A stretch of 64,000 nt of DNA from Anaerofustis stercorihominis. Lineage in GTDB: Bacteria; Bacillota; Clostridia; Eubacteriales; Anaerofustaceae. Below, one piece after another: positions 53,367 to 62,521 of this stretch. The notes under the pieces were generated by a model. That model was not told where the DNA came from. It saw only the letters and a program-made list of their open reading frames with translations, and searched no databases. Location: positions 26,860-90,859 of the forward strand of contig NZ_SPHL01000003.1 in NCBI RefSeq assembly GCF_005844425.1, read 5' to 3'. Both the position numbers and the translations under genes were made by a program. Position 1 is the first letter of the stretch, and each line of letters starts with the position of its first letter.

Positions 53367-55389
53367 TCATATTTTCATCATTAAATACTAATTTTGCTTT
53401 AAATAAATCTTTATCAATGGATATAGAAAAATCAATATTCATTAAATCTGTAAAGCTCTGTACGATTGATAAACCAAGTCCAAATCCTTCCAAATCTCTG
53501 GCTTTATCGGCTCTTGCAAACCTTGTTAAAATCTCTTCACTCGTAAAATTCATTTCATAATTTGAAACATTACTTATGATTATACAAGGTTTATCCTCTT
53601 CCCTTTTAAGATCTATATATATTCTTGATCCTGTTAGAGAATATTTAACTGCATTTTGAATTAAATTTTCAAGAATTCTTCCAAGTTTTTCACCATCTGC
53701 ATTAACAACAAAGTCATCTTCAAAATCAACTTTAACTGTTAATCCATTTTCTTCGATTTTATCACTAAATTCTCCAATACTTTGGTTTATTATGCTTTTT
53801 AAATTTATATCACTATTGTTTAATTTAATGTTTCCGCTGGAAGCTTTTGATATTTCAAAAATATCTTCTACCAGTTTTTTTAATTTTTGAGATTTACTAT
53901 CCAAAATTTCTAAATATTCTTTTGCTTTATCAGGCTTAATATCCTCTCTTTTCATTAAGTCCACATAGTTTATTATAGATGTTAAAGGAGTTTTTAAATC
54001 ATGAGAAACATTTGTAACAAGTTCACTTTTCATTTTTTCGCTTTTAACTTGTTCCTCAACAGTAGTTTTAATATGATCTTTAAGACTATTTAAACTATAT
54101 TCAATTTCTTTATAATAACTCTCATCATTCAAATGTATATCACTATACAAACTTCCATCCCCTAGGCTTTTTATATAATAATAAACTTCATCTATATCTC
54201 TAACGCTTTTTATAGAATAAACATATAACTTAACAATGGAATATAATAAATATATTAAACAGGCAAAGAAAAATCCTGTCATTAAATCGCTATAATATCC
54301 CATTCCTGCAATAAGCAAAATTAATATTATAAAAGATAGTCCTCCCGATATAACACATCGTGTTATAGAACCTATCATTTTTGAACGTACTTTTTTACTG
54401 AAATTTGCTCTAACCCTAGTTGTTTTATATGAACTTGTTATATATTTATATAAACTACAAGATATAATATTTGTATAATCATATTTAACAGCACAAAGTG
54501 TAAGAATTGCAAAAATAATAAGTACTATTTTAAATTCAAAAGCATTTATATTCATTAAAACAAAAAGTAAAATTAATATTCTTATTTCAATAAATATATC
54601 ATTAAATAAATTACCTAAAACTTCAAAAGTTTCCTTTAACCCAAATTTATCTTTTATAACTTTAAATAAAACAATTGAAAGTATCAAAAAGAAAATAAAG
54701 TTAGATATGTTCATATAGGCATTTTTTCTATAATCGTTTAAACTTGAACCAAAGTATCCGTCTTCACTAAAATCATGGCTTATGGCAACATAAACGGTAG
54801 GAGGTTTTACAACATCTCTTAGAAAATAATTATCTGCATTATTCATATCAAAATTATTTGAAAGATTATATGATACACTTATATACTTTTGGACATTATT
54901 TATATAAACATCTGTTGCATTATTGGTAGTATTTATGAAAGTATATCCCTTTTTCTTATAATTACTTTCAAAGGTTTCAAGTGATGCTAAAGTAGTATTT
55001 GTATAAATTTCTCCGTTATTATTATCAACAATAAAATATAAAACCTCTGCCCCGTAGTTTTCAATTGTGTTAAGTTTTATTGAAGACCTTAGGGTCGTGG
55101 ATAATTTTTTTATTTCAGCATTTTTATCTTTTACGGAATTATCAACATATACTTGATAATACTGATAATAAATACTGTTATTTAAATTTGCATGAAGATT
55201 ATCAAGCTGAGATGCATATTCGGAAGAATTCAAATATCCATTTGAATTTACTACCTCATAGGAACGATTACTAATTATATCAGCAAAAGAATTTATCATT
55301 ATCAACACTGATAAAAACATTATTAAACATATAGAAACCTGGCTAAATAATGTTTTATCTTTTCTAATATTTTTCAATTTTATATCCAA
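53353..55389 (-). CDS. Sensor histidine kinase with large extracytoplasmic domain
   Basis: Membrane kinase of a two-component system, 678 residues. A first helix lies at about 17-38, an extracytoplasmic domain of about 180 residues follows (to ~228), then several helices (229-247, 268-300, 340-365 and 370-393). The HisKA phosphoacceptor is His463 in TNVSHDLKTPLTSIINY. The N box is NLIQNAVKYS and the G2 box is GFGLGLSIV. Its start overlaps the end of the response regulator gene by 26 bases. Divergent from ftsEX and two M23 hydrolase genes, which suggests a role in envelope or division control, as inference. Confidence 0.92.
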   Translation of the reverse strand: MDIKLKNIRKDKTLFSQVSICLIMFLSVLIMINSFADIISNRSYEVVNSNGYLNSSEYASQLDNLHANLNNSIYYQYYQVYVDNSVKDKNAEIKKLSTTLRSSIKLNTIENYGAEVLYFIVDNNNGEIYTNTTLASLETFESNYKKKGYTFINTTNNATDVYINNVQKYISVSYNLSNNFDMNNADNYFLRDVVKPPTVYVAISHDFSEDGYFGSSLNDYRKNAYMNISNFIFFLILSIVLFKVIKDKFGLKETFEVLGNLFNDIFIEIRILILLFVLMNINAFEFKIVLIIFAILTLCAVKYDYTNIISCSLYKYITSSYKTTRVRANFSKKVRSKMIGSITRCVISGGLSFIILILLIAGMGYYSDLMTGFFFACLIYLLYSIVKLYVYSIKSVRDIDEVYYYIKSLGDGSLYSDIHLNDESYYKEIEYSLNSLKDHIKTTVEEQVKSEKMKSELVTNVSHDLKTPLTSIINYVDLMKREDIKPDKAKEYLEILDSKSQKLKKLVEDIFEISKASSGNIKLNNSDINLKSIINQSIGEFSDKIEENGLTVKVDFEDDFVVNADGEKLGRILENLIQNAVKYSLTGSRIYIDLKREEDKPCIIISNVSNYEMNFTSEEILTRFARADKARDLEGFGLGLSIVQSFTDLMNIDFSISIDKDLFKAKLVFNDENMKKTV

Positions 55390-56065
55390 TTCCCCACACC
55401 ACCTTTAAATATTTTGGATTTTTAGGGTCTATTTCTATTTTTTCTCTTATATGTCTAATATGAACCGCAACGGTATTATCTGTCATATAAGAAATTTCAC
55501 CCCATACGCTTTCATAAATTTCTTCGATTGAGAAAACTTTATTAGGTCTATTCATAAGTAATTTTAAAATTTTATATTCTGTACTGGTAAGTTTAACCTC
55601 TTCCCCATCAATAAAAACCTGCGCTGTTTCTGTATTTAAACTTAAACCTCCCGTAGTTAAAATATTGCTCGTTTCAGCTTTTGTCATATTACCTAAAACC
55701 GTATATCTTCTTATTAATGATTTAACTCTTGCAATAAGCTCCAATGGATTAAAAGGTTTTGTAACATAATCATCGGCACCTATATTTAGTCCTATTATCT
55801 TGTCAGTATCCTCTGACTTTGCGGAAAGAAAAATAACTGGAACATTTTTTTCTTTTCTTAATTTTGTTAGTGTTGATATTCCGTCTAATTTTGGCATCAT
55901 TATATCCAATACAATCAAATGAATTTCTTCGTTCTTTACTATTTCCAAAGCAGAATACCCATCATATGCTTCAAATATGTTATAACCTTCATTTGAAAGA
56001 TATATATTTATTGCTTTTACAATTTCTTTATCGTCATCTACAACTAAAATATTATATCTGTCCAT
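55364..56065 (-). CDS. OmpR/PhoB-family response regulator
   Basis: Partner of the overlapping histidine kinase, 233 residues. The receiver domain has the acidic pair VVDDD at the N-terminus, the phosphorylated Asp54 in LIVLDIMMP and the conserved Lys83 in FLSAK. The C-terminal winged helix (TSTEYKILKLLMNRPNKVFS, then TVAVHIRHIREKIE and VWGIGYKIE) is of the OmpR type, which binds direct repeats. AGGAGATAG precedes the ATG. Confidence 0.95.
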   Translation of the reverse strand: MDRYNILVVDDDKEIVKAINIYLSNEGYNIFEAYDGYSALEIVKNEEIHLIVLDIMMPKLDGISTLTKLRKEKNVPVIFLSAKSEDTDKIIGLNIGADDYVTKPFNPLELIARVKSLIRRYTVLGNMTKAETSNILTTGGLSLNTETAQVFIDGEEVKLTSTEYKILKLLMNRPNKVFSIEEIYESVWGEISYMTDNTVAVHIRHIREKIEIDPKNPKYLKVVWGIGYKIEKY

Positions 56066-56227
56066 TTTCTATCTCCTAATAAAATCTTAATAAGATTATA
56101 AAACAAAATTTTTAATATTAATTATGGAAAAATATTAATATTTTATTAATATTTTATAATTTTAAGTTCAATTTTAATTCACTTTAATTTTTTTTACTTT
56201 TCAGCTTTATTTCAATTTGAATTATTT

Positions 56228-56244
56228 ATGGTATATATTACCAT
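56228..56244. promoter_or_regulatory. Palindrome in the response regulator-ftsE intergenic region
   Basis: ATGGTA-TATAT-TACCAT, a perfect six-base-arm palindrome in the 318-base, very AT-rich gap between the divergent response-regulator and ftsE genes. The rest of the gap holds the ftsE promoter and AT-rich stretches with no gene that I can see. The binding protein is unknown; OmpR-type regulators more often use direct repeats. Confidence 0.4.
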
Positions 56245-56273
56245 TGTAAAATTATTAAAATTCGACAATTTAA

Positions 56274-56301
56274 TTGATAATGTAACAAATTATGCTATAA
56301 T
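56274..56301 (+). promoter_or_regulatory. Probable sigma-A promoter of ftsEX
   Basis: -35 TTGATA (56274-56279) and -10 TATAAT (56296-56301) with 16 bases between. The leader of about 75 bases can form an imperfect CGTCTAAT/ATTAGATG hairpin before the ribosome-binding site. Confidence 0.65.
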
Positions 56302-56383
56302 ATTTTAATAAACGTCTAATAAAACTTCTTTAAAAATTAGATGTGTATTTTTGGTATTCAAAAAAAACAAGACAGGAGTAAAC

Positions 56384-57064
56384 ATGATTACTTTAAAAGA
56401 CGTATCGTTGATATATGAAGGCGGAGAGAACCCTGCTCTTAAAGATGTTAATATCAACATTGACAAAGGCGAATTTATTTTTGTTATAGGTAAGAGTGGT
56501 GCAGGAAAATCTTCATTAATAAAGTTAATTTTAAAAGAAATTGCACCTACAACAGGTGAAATTACAGTTGCAGGTTACGATTTAAATAAACTTAAAAGCA
56601 AACAAGTTCCATTTTTAAGACGTCATGTTGGAGTTGTATTCCAAGATTACAGACTTCTTGAAAACAGAACAGTTTATGAAAATGTAGCTTTTGCAATGGA
56701 AGTTATGCAACATAAACAAAGTAAAATACAAAAAAGAGTTCCAAACGTTCTTAGAATGGTAGGACTTAAAGATAAAGCTAGAAAATATCCCAACCAATTA
56801 TCAGGTGGAGAGCAACAAAGAGTTGCAATTGCAAGAAGTATTATAAACAATCCTAAAATACTTATTTGTGATGAACCTACAGGGAACTTAGACCCACAAA
56901 CCTCAATTGGTATTATGAAACTTCTTCATGATATTAATAAAAGAGGTACAACTCTACTTGTTGCAACACATGATAAAACTATCGTTGATGCTATGCAAAG
57001 AAGAGTTATAGCATTAAAAGACGGAGTAGTAATTGGAGACAGAAAAGGAGGATACGGCCATTAA
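56384..57064 (+). CDS. ftsE: Cell division ATP-binding protein FtsE
   Basis: ATPase of the FtsEX complex, which controls extracellular peptidoglycan hydrolases rather than transporting a solute. From the ATG with CAGGAG upstream it is 226 residues. Walker A is GKSGAGKSSLIK, Q-loop VVFQDYRLL, signature LSGGEQQRVAIARSI, Walker B LICDEPTGNLDP. Eleven more in-frame codons upstream are unlikely to be coding. It is directly followed by ftsX, whose ribosome-binding site is inside the end of ftsE. Confidence 0.97.
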   Translation: MITLKDVSLIYEGGENPALKDVNINIDKGEFIFVIGKSGAGKSSLIKLILKEIAPTTGEITVAGYDLNKLKSKQVPFLRRHVGVVFQDYRLLENRTVYENVAFAMEVMQHKQSKIQKRVPNVLRMVGLKDKARKYPNQLSGGEQQRVAIARSIINNPKILICDEPTGNLDPQTSIGIMKLLHDINKRGTTLLVATHDKTIVDAMQRRVIALKDGVVIGDRKGGYGH

Positions 57065-57962
57065 ACCATCAACTTTAAAGGTTTTTATAAGAGATTCCTT
57101 TCAAAATATAAAAAGAAATTCATTAATGAGTGTTGCTTCTATATTATCAGTAGTTGCCGCACTTATAATAATCGGTGTATTTTTAGTATTTGCACTTAAT
57201 TTAAATTATATGACACAAGGCATTGAAGATAACCTTGAAATAAAAGTTTATCTTAATGACAACTTAAATGATACTCAATTAAGTCAAATAAAAACACAGC
57301 TTGAAAGCAGTAAACTTTGCAAAAGTGTAACTTATGAATCAAAAAATGATGCTCTAACTAATTTCAAGCAAGACTTTGGAGATAAATCATATCTGTTAAA
57401 TGGATATGAGGGCAAAAATAATCCATTACCTGCATCTTATATAGTAAAAGTTACAGACTCTACAAGACTAAAAGATATGTATGAATATTCAAAAAATATA
57501 GAAGGCGTAAAAGATGTTGTTTACGGCGAAGAAGTTGTTGATAATTTGCTTAAATTCAACGACATGGCAAGTATAGTATGCATAATTATTTTTATAGTTT
57601 TAAGTATTGTAAGTATTTTTATTATTTATAACACAATCAAACTGACCGTTTATGCAAGAAGAAATGACATTACCGTTATGAAATACGTTGGTGCAACAGA
57701 CTGGTTCATAAGATTTCCATTCTTAATAGAAGGAAGTATTCTTGGATTATTAGGTTCAAGTATATCAATTTTAATTATAAGAAATATTTATTATTATGTG
57801 GTAGGTTTTATTCAAGGCGGTGGTACGGGACTTCCTATAGGAAGCAGCATAGCACCTCCTGGATTTATTATGGGGGAAGTTACAATTCTTTTTATAGTAT
57901 ATGGAATTATAATAGGAGCTGCAGGAAGCGCTTTTTCAATTAGAAAATTCTTAGACGTATAA
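57060..57962 (+). CDS. ftsX: Cell division protein FtsX, apparently with an AUU start codon
   Basis: Membrane partner of FtsE, 300 residues: a cytoplasmic N-terminus, helix 1 (about 28-48), an extracellular loop of about 120 residues that would contact the hydrolases, and three further helices, with IVSIFIIYNTIKLTVYARRNDI and MKYVGATDWFIRFPFLIEG as family signatures. No ATG, GTG or TTG fits: the ideal AGGAGG (57046-57051) is eight bases before ATT, and the protein from there (KPSTLKVFIRDSFQNIKRN) matches the usual FtsX N-terminus. An in-frame TTG at 57033 is the alternative but precedes that ribosome-binding site. Overlaps the ftsE stop by five bases. Confidence 0.9.
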   Translation: MKPSTLKVFIRDSFQNIKRNSLMSVASILSVVAALIIIGVFLVFALNLNYMTQGIEDNLEIKVYLNDNLNDTQLSQIKTQLESSKLCKSVTYESKNDALTNFKQDFGDKSYLLNGYEGKNNPLPASYIVKVTDSTRLKDMYEYSKNIEGVKDVVYGEEVVDNLLKFNDMASIVCIIIFIVLSIVSIFIIYNTIKLTVYARRNDITVMKYVGATDWFIRFPFLIEGSILGLLGSSISILIIRNIYYYVVGFIQGGGTGLPIGSSIAPPGFIMGEVTILFIVYGIIIGAAGSAFSIRKFLDV

Positions 57963-57973
57963 AGGAGATAGAC

Positions 57974-59134
57974 ATGAAAAAGAAGATAATTCCCTTAATT
58001 TTGGTAATGGCTTTTATTACTACTTTGGTATTTTCACCAAATATAATAAATGCAAAAACCACAAAACAACAACTAAATGAAGTTGAAGATGAACTTGATA
58101 CAAAAAAAGATTCATTGGAAGAAAAAGAAAATACTGCCAGCGATTTAGAAAATCAAATTGAAAGTTATGATACAAAAATTGCTAAGTTAACAGAAAAAAT
58201 TAATGAACAAGAAAAAAATAAAGAAAATATAGAAAAAGAACTTGAAAAAGCTCAAAAAGAGCTTAGAAAAGCGAAAGAACAAAGAAAAGAGTATCAAGAC
58301 TTACTTTCAGAAAGAATGGAAGTAATGTATATGTATGGAGATACCGGTTATCTTGATTTAATATTCTCTTCTAAAAGTTTTTCTGATTTAATAAGTAAAG
58401 TTTCAACAGTGAAATCACTTGTAAGCTATGATCAAAGCATAGTAAAAGAACTTCAAGAAGTTGAAAATGAAATAAATACTAAAACAGAAAAAATCGCAAA
58501 AAACAAAGAAGAGTTGGAAAAAGTCATTGCTGACTTAACAGAAAATAAAGAAAGCTTAGATACATTAAGGGTTGCAAAAAATGCAGAACTTACAAATGTC
58601 AATGGAGATATTGATGATTTAAATGCTGAAATTGCAAAACTTGAAAAAAAGAAATCAGAACTTGACAATAAAATTGCTGCTCAAAGCGGTTCATCATCAA
58701 ACAATAATTATAACTCTGGAACCGGAAAAGGGGCCCTCGGATGGCCAACACCGGGGAATTATTATATAACCAGTTATTTCGGATATAGAGATCAGCCTAC
58801 CGCAGGTGCCAGTACAAATCACGGCGCGGTTGATATTGGAGTAAGTACGGGAACCCCTGTATTATCACCTGGAAATGGAGTCGTTACATATTCAGGATGG
58901 AACGGCGGATATGGTTATGCAGTATCAATAGACTGCGGAAATATAGGAGGAGATCATATTACAGTTCTACTTGCACATAACAGTTCTTTGGCAGTATCGA
59001 CAGGACAAAAAGTTTCAAGAGGTCAAGTAGTTGCATATAGCGGAAGTACAGGTATTTCGACAGGACCGCATTTACATTTTGCCGTATATTGTAACGGTTA
59101 TGCAGTTGATCCACTTAATTACGTAGACATTTAA
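57974..59134 (+). CDS. M23-family peptidoglycan hydrolase/activator with coiled coil (FtsEX-associated, copy 1)
   Basis: Secreted cell-wall enzyme of 386 residues. A signal peptide (IIPLILVMAFITTLVFSP, cleavage near NAKT) is followed by a long coiled coil (about 30-230; for example EVEDELDTKKDSLEEKENTA) of the CwlO/PcsB/EnvC type, a short Ser/Asn/Gly linker, and a C-terminal LytM domain (about 255-386). The zinc ligands are present (HxxxD in NHGAVDIG and HLH in GPHLHFAVY), so it should be an active endopeptidase. Located 11 bases after ftsX, it is the likely target of FtsEX. Confidence 0.92.
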   Translation: MKKKIIPLILVMAFITTLVFSPNIINAKTTKQQLNEVEDELDTKKDSLEEKENTASDLENQIESYDTKIAKLTEKINEQEKNKENIEKELEKAQKELRKAKEQRKEYQDLLSERMEVMYMYGDTGYLDLIFSSKSFSDLISKVSTVKSLVSYDQSIVKELQEVENEINTKTEKIAKNKEELEKVIADLTENKESLDTLRVAKNAELTNVNGDIDDLNAEIAKLEKKKSELDNKIAAQSGSSSNNNYNSGTGKGALGWPTPGNYYITSYFGYRDQPTAGASTNHGAVDIGVSTGTPVLSPGNGVVTYSGWNGGYGYAVSIDCGNIGGDHITVLLAHNSSLAVSTGQKVSRGQVVAYSGSTGISTGPHLHFAVYCNGYAVDPLNYVDI

Positions 59135-59161
59135 AATTATAAATATAAAAATAAAAATAAA

Positions 59162-59191
59162 AAGGGGTTTTGAATAAATTCATTACCCCTT
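59162..59191 (+). promoter_or_regulatory. Hairpin between the two M23 genes
   Basis: Stem AAGGGGT/ACCCCTT with a TT/TT internal loop and an inner TGAA/TTCA stem. No T-tract follows, so it is more likely an mRNA stability or attenuation element than a full terminator. The next ribosome-binding site (GGAGGGG) starts 19 bases further on. Confidence 0.5.
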
Positions 59192-59219
59192 AAAACGCCT
59201 TTAAAAGCGGAGGGGAAAA

Positions 59220-60461
59220 ATGTTAAAAAAATTTATTTCTTTTGCACTAATTTTATCAATAATAGTTTCTGTTACATTTTTACCAAATAATGTAAGTGCT
59301 AAAACTACACAAGAAAAATTAGATGAAGTTGAAGAACAAATCGACAAGAAAAAGAGAACGCTAAATTCTAAAGAAGATACCGCTAATATTTTGATAACAG
59401 AAATTGGTGATTATGAAACTGCAATAAGCGAGCTTACAACAACAATTAATGCACAAGAAGAAAAACAAACAAGTCTTGAAAAGGAGCTTAAAACATTACA
59501 AGAAGACTTAAAAAAAGCAAAAGATAAGAAAGTAAAATATCAAGATTTATTTTCTGAAAGAATGGAAACAATGTACATGTACGGAAATACCGGATATCTT
59601 GAATTAATATTTTCTTCAACGAGTTTTTCTGATTTAATAAGCAGAATCATAACAATACAATCTCTTGTAAGTTATGACCAAAATATTATTTCTGAACTTG
59701 AAAAGATTGAAAGTGAAATAAATACAAAGACAAATCAAGTTGCATCTGATAAAAAAGAACTTGACACATTAGTTTCTAATTTAGAAAAAAACAAGCAAAC
59801 AATGAACTTGGTTAAAGTTGCTAAAAATGCAGATTTACAAAATGTAAATGGTGATATAAACAGCTTAAAGAAAGAAATTGAAAACCTTGAAGCAAAACAG
59901 GAATCTTATAGTAATCAATTATCTGCCGACAGCGCAACAGATACAGATACTGTTTATGAAGAAAATACAAACAGTAATAAAAATGATGGTTCCAGTTCTT
60001 CGGGAAGTTCTTCAAGCGGAAGTTCAAGCAGTTCAGGAAGTTCTTCAAGCAGTTCAAGCAGCAAGCTTTTATGGCCTACACCAGGAAATTACACTGTAAC
60101 AAGCGAACAAGGCTGGAGAATTCATCCAATATTCGGATATGAAAAATACCATTCAGGAATGGATATAGGTTTAAGCTATGGTGATAAAGTAGTTGCTCCC
60201 GCAAGTGGAAAAATAACAAGAGCTTCTGATTATGGCGATGGATATGGAATTGCAATATCTATTGACTGCGGGAAAATAAACGGAAAACATGTTACTATTT
60301 TATTAGCTCATAACTCAAGAGCCGCAGTATCTGTTGGGCAAACAGTAAAAAAAGGACAAGTTGTTGCATACGGAGGTGCAACAGGATGGGCAACAGGTCC
60401 TCATTGTCATTTTGAAGTTCATGCCAATGGAGTAGTTCAAAATCCAAGAAATTGGTTATAA
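59220..60461 (+). CDS. M23-family peptidoglycan hydrolase/activator with coiled coil (copy 2)
   Basis: Paralogue of the preceding gene, 413 residues, with the same order: signal peptide (ISFALILSIIVSVTFLP), coiled coil with near-identical patches (ERMETMYMYGNTGYLELIFS against ERMEVMYMYGDTGYLDLIFS), and a C-terminal LytM domain with HSGMDIG and GPHCHFEV zinc motifs. The linker is longer and almost pure Ser/Gly (about 257-283). The duplication appears old because the LytM domains differ considerably. Whether both are controlled by FtsEX is unknown. Ends at a terminator. Confidence 0.92.
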   Translation: MLKKFISFALILSIIVSVTFLPNNVSAKTTQEKLDEVEEQIDKKKRTLNSKEDTANILITEIGDYETAISELTTTINAQEEKQTSLEKELKTLQEDLKKAKDKKVKYQDLFSERMETMYMYGNTGYLELIFSSTSFSDLISRIITIQSLVSYDQNIISELEKIESEINTKTNQVASDKKELDTLVSNLEKNKQTMNLVKVAKNADLQNVNGDINSLKKEIENLEAKQESYSNQLSADSATDTDTVYEENTNSNKNDGSSSSGSSSSGSSSSSGSSSSSSSSKLLWPTPGNYTVTSEQGWRIHPIFGYEKYHSGMDIGLSYGDKVVAPASGKITRASDYGDGYGIAISIDCGKINGKHVTILLAHNSRAAVSVGQTVKKGQVVAYGGATGWATGPHCHFEVHANGVVQNPRNWL

Positions 60462-60490
60462 AAAAAGAGGTTTAAAACCTCTTTTTTTTA
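60460..60490. terminator. Bidirectional terminator between the second M23 gene and the dipeptidase gene
   Basis: Stem AAAAGAGGTT/AACCTCTTTT with a short loop, an A-run before and T-run after; the stop codon of the minus-strand dipeptidase is in the right-hand tail. Confidence 0.85.
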
Positions 60491-61483
60491 TAACACATCG
60501 TTAAAAACTCTAAGTGCATTCCTATAAAATAATTTTTCTATTTCGTATATATTAAATCCTCTTTTTTCAAGAATAGGAATAAGTATTGGAACACCTGAAC
60601 AATCTTTCATTTCAAGTTTACAGCTTATGCCGTCAAAATCACTTCCAAGAGCAATAACATCGCTTCCTCCAACATTTTTTATATATTCAATATGTCTTAC
60701 AATATCTTCGTTTTTGCTTTCAAAAGTTGACATTAATTTATCCAAAGCATCATAGTCTTTTTTATTTAAAAGAGAAAATAAACTTTTTTTAGTTTCTTCA
60801 TCTATATCCCTTAAAAATAAACTATAAAAATTTATCCCTATTACTCCCCCTTTATCTGCAATTTTTCTTATCATATCATCTGTTAAATTCCTTGAATTAT
60901 TGCATAAACTTCTGGCACAGGAATGAGAAGCTATAAAAGGATGTTTGCTTATATCATATACATCATAAAATCCTCCATCGTTTAAGTGAGATACATCTAC
61001 AATCATACCCAGTTCGTTCATATATTCTACTGCTTCCCTGCCAAATCTTTTAAGCCCTAAGCTTTGCTCCATTGTATTTGGATAACCTATACAGTTTTCA
61101 TAATTCCATGTAAGAGCAGCCATTCTAATTCCACACTCATAATAATATTTAATATTATCAAAACTATTATCTACACTACCCATATCTTCATTTGAGAGTA
61201 TTATATTCTGCTTATTGTCATTTATGTGTTTTATATCTTTTATAAAGTTTATTTTTTCTTCATTATCTTTTATCATTCTATGAGAAAAATCTATTAACTT
61301 TTTATAGTTATCAATTTTATAATCAGATTTTTCTTTTTCATCAAATAATGCAAATACCTGAATAAAAGAATCAGCCTTTTTAAGTTTATTTAAATCAATA
61401 TGTAAATTATTACTATCAAAATCTAAAATATTTTCATAATACATTTTAGAAAAAGTATCACAATGCAAATCTATTAACTTCAT
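60488..61483 (-). CDS. Membrane dipeptidase (peptidase family M19)
   Basis: Zinc dipeptidase of the renal dipeptidase family, 331 residues. The metal-binding motif is DLHCDTFSKM at the N-terminus, then LSNEDMGSVDNS (bridging Glu region), VDVSHLNDGGFYDV, FIASHSCARSL (His ligands) and LGSDFDGI near the C-terminus. No signal peptide is seen, so it is probably cytosolic, cleaving dipeptides, possibly containing D-amino acids. AAAGGTGG precedes the ATG. Divergent from hslO. Confidence 0.93.
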   Translation of the reverse strand: MKLIDLHCDTFSKMYYENILDFDSNNLHIDLNKLKKADSFIQVFALFDEKEKSDYKIDNYKKLIDFSHRMIKDNEEKINFIKDIKHINDNKQNIILSNEDMGSVDNSFDNIKYYYECGIRMAALTWNYENCIGYPNTMEQSLGLKRFGREAVEYMNELGMIVDVSHLNDGGFYDVYDISKHPFIASHSCARSLCNNSRNLTDDMIRKIADKGGVIGINFYSLFLRDIDEETKKSLFSLLNKKDYDALDKLMSTFESKNEDIVRHIEYIKNVGGSDVIALGSDFDGISCKLEMKDCSGVPILIPILEKRGFNIYEIEKLFYRNALRVFNDVL

Positions 61484-61644
61484 ATAACCACCTTTTTAAT
61501 ATATATTATATTTTTATTGAAATATATGCTTATATATTATATCATTATATCTCACATAAAACACAAATAATTACATTATCAAAACACAAGATGATTTGAA
61601 AAAAATTATTAAAAATAGTATACTAAATCTAACGAGGTGATTAT

Positions 61645-62520
61645 ATGGACTACATGATAAGAGGAAATTTAAAAAATAGACCAATAAGATTTTTTGTTAT
61701 TTCTGCAAAAGATACAATAGAAAAAATGAGACAAATACACGAGGCAATGCCTAACGCTTCTGCCTGTGCAGGAAGAAGTTTAATGGCAACGGCTTTAATC
61801 GGATATACAATGAAAAATGATGACGATATAGTTACTACAATTTTAAACTGTGACGGAGAAATTGGAAAAGTTACTTGCACAGCAAACAACAAAGGACAGG
61901 TAAAATGCGACATAATAAATCCAAAAACAAATATATATTTAAATGAACTTGGAAAGTTAGATGTAAAAAAAGTCGTTGGTAACGGGACTTTAAGGGTAAT
62001 AAAAGATATAGGTTTAAGAGAACCTTACGTAGGAGAAACAGATATTGTAAGCGGTGAAATTGCGCAGGACTACACTTACTATTTTGCAATGAGTGAACAA
62101 ACCCCAAGTGTTGTATCTTTAGGTGTATTAGTTGATAAAGAAAAATTTGACATAATACACGCGGGAGGGCTTATAATGCAATTGCTTCCCGGTAATACAG
62201 AGGAAGATATTGAATATCTTGAAGAAAAAGTTTCTCATTTAAAATATATGACTACACTCTTAAGCGAAGGAAAAACTCCCGAAGACATTATTAAAGAAAT
62301 TTTCAGTGATGAAGAAATTGAAATAACAGACAAACAAGATGTTGTTTATTTTTGTAACTGTTCAAGAGAAAAAATAGAAAAAGTTGTAATAGCGCTTGGG
62401 AAAAAAGAACTTGAAGACATTATCGCAACAGATCATAAAATAACTTTAAAATGTCATTTCTGCGGCAAGGAATATACTTTATCAGAAGAAGAATTAAATA
62501 ATTTATTAAACGAGGCTTAA
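61645..62520 (+). CDS. hslO: Redox-regulated chaperone Hsp33
   Basis: Holdase chaperone activated by oxidative unfolding, 291 residues. The N-terminal core has YMIRGNLKNRPIRFFVISA and GYTMKNDDDIVT; PSVVSLGVLVDKE and GGLIMQLLPGNTEEDI lie in the middle. The C-terminal zinc switch has four cysteines as CNCSREK and CHFCGKEY, the standard CxC...CxxC. GAGGTGATT precedes the ATG. In an anaerobe it guards against accidental oxygen or hypochlorous stress. One base separates it from the PHP-domain gene. Confidence 0.96.
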   Translation: MDYMIRGNLKNRPIRFFVISAKDTIEKMRQIHEAMPNASACAGRSLMATALIGYTMKNDDDIVTTILNCDGEIGKVTCTANNKGQVKCDIINPKTNIYLNELGKLDVKKVVGNGTLRVIKDIGLREPYVGETDIVSGEIAQDYTYYFAMSEQTPSVVSLGVLVDKEKFDIIHAGGLIMQLLPGNTEEDIEYLEEKVSHLKYMTTLLSEGKTPEDIIKEIFSDEEIEITDKQDVVYFCNCSREKIEKVVIALGKKELEDIIATDHKITLKCHFCGKEYTLSEEELNNLLNEA

Positions 62521-62521
62521 C

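Noticed and set aside
59990..60065. Tandem repeat of TCAAGCAG-like units as a mobile or variable-number repeat
   Set aside because: It encodes the Ser/Gly linker of the M23 protein; units are irregular and in frame, so it is a low-complexity linker.
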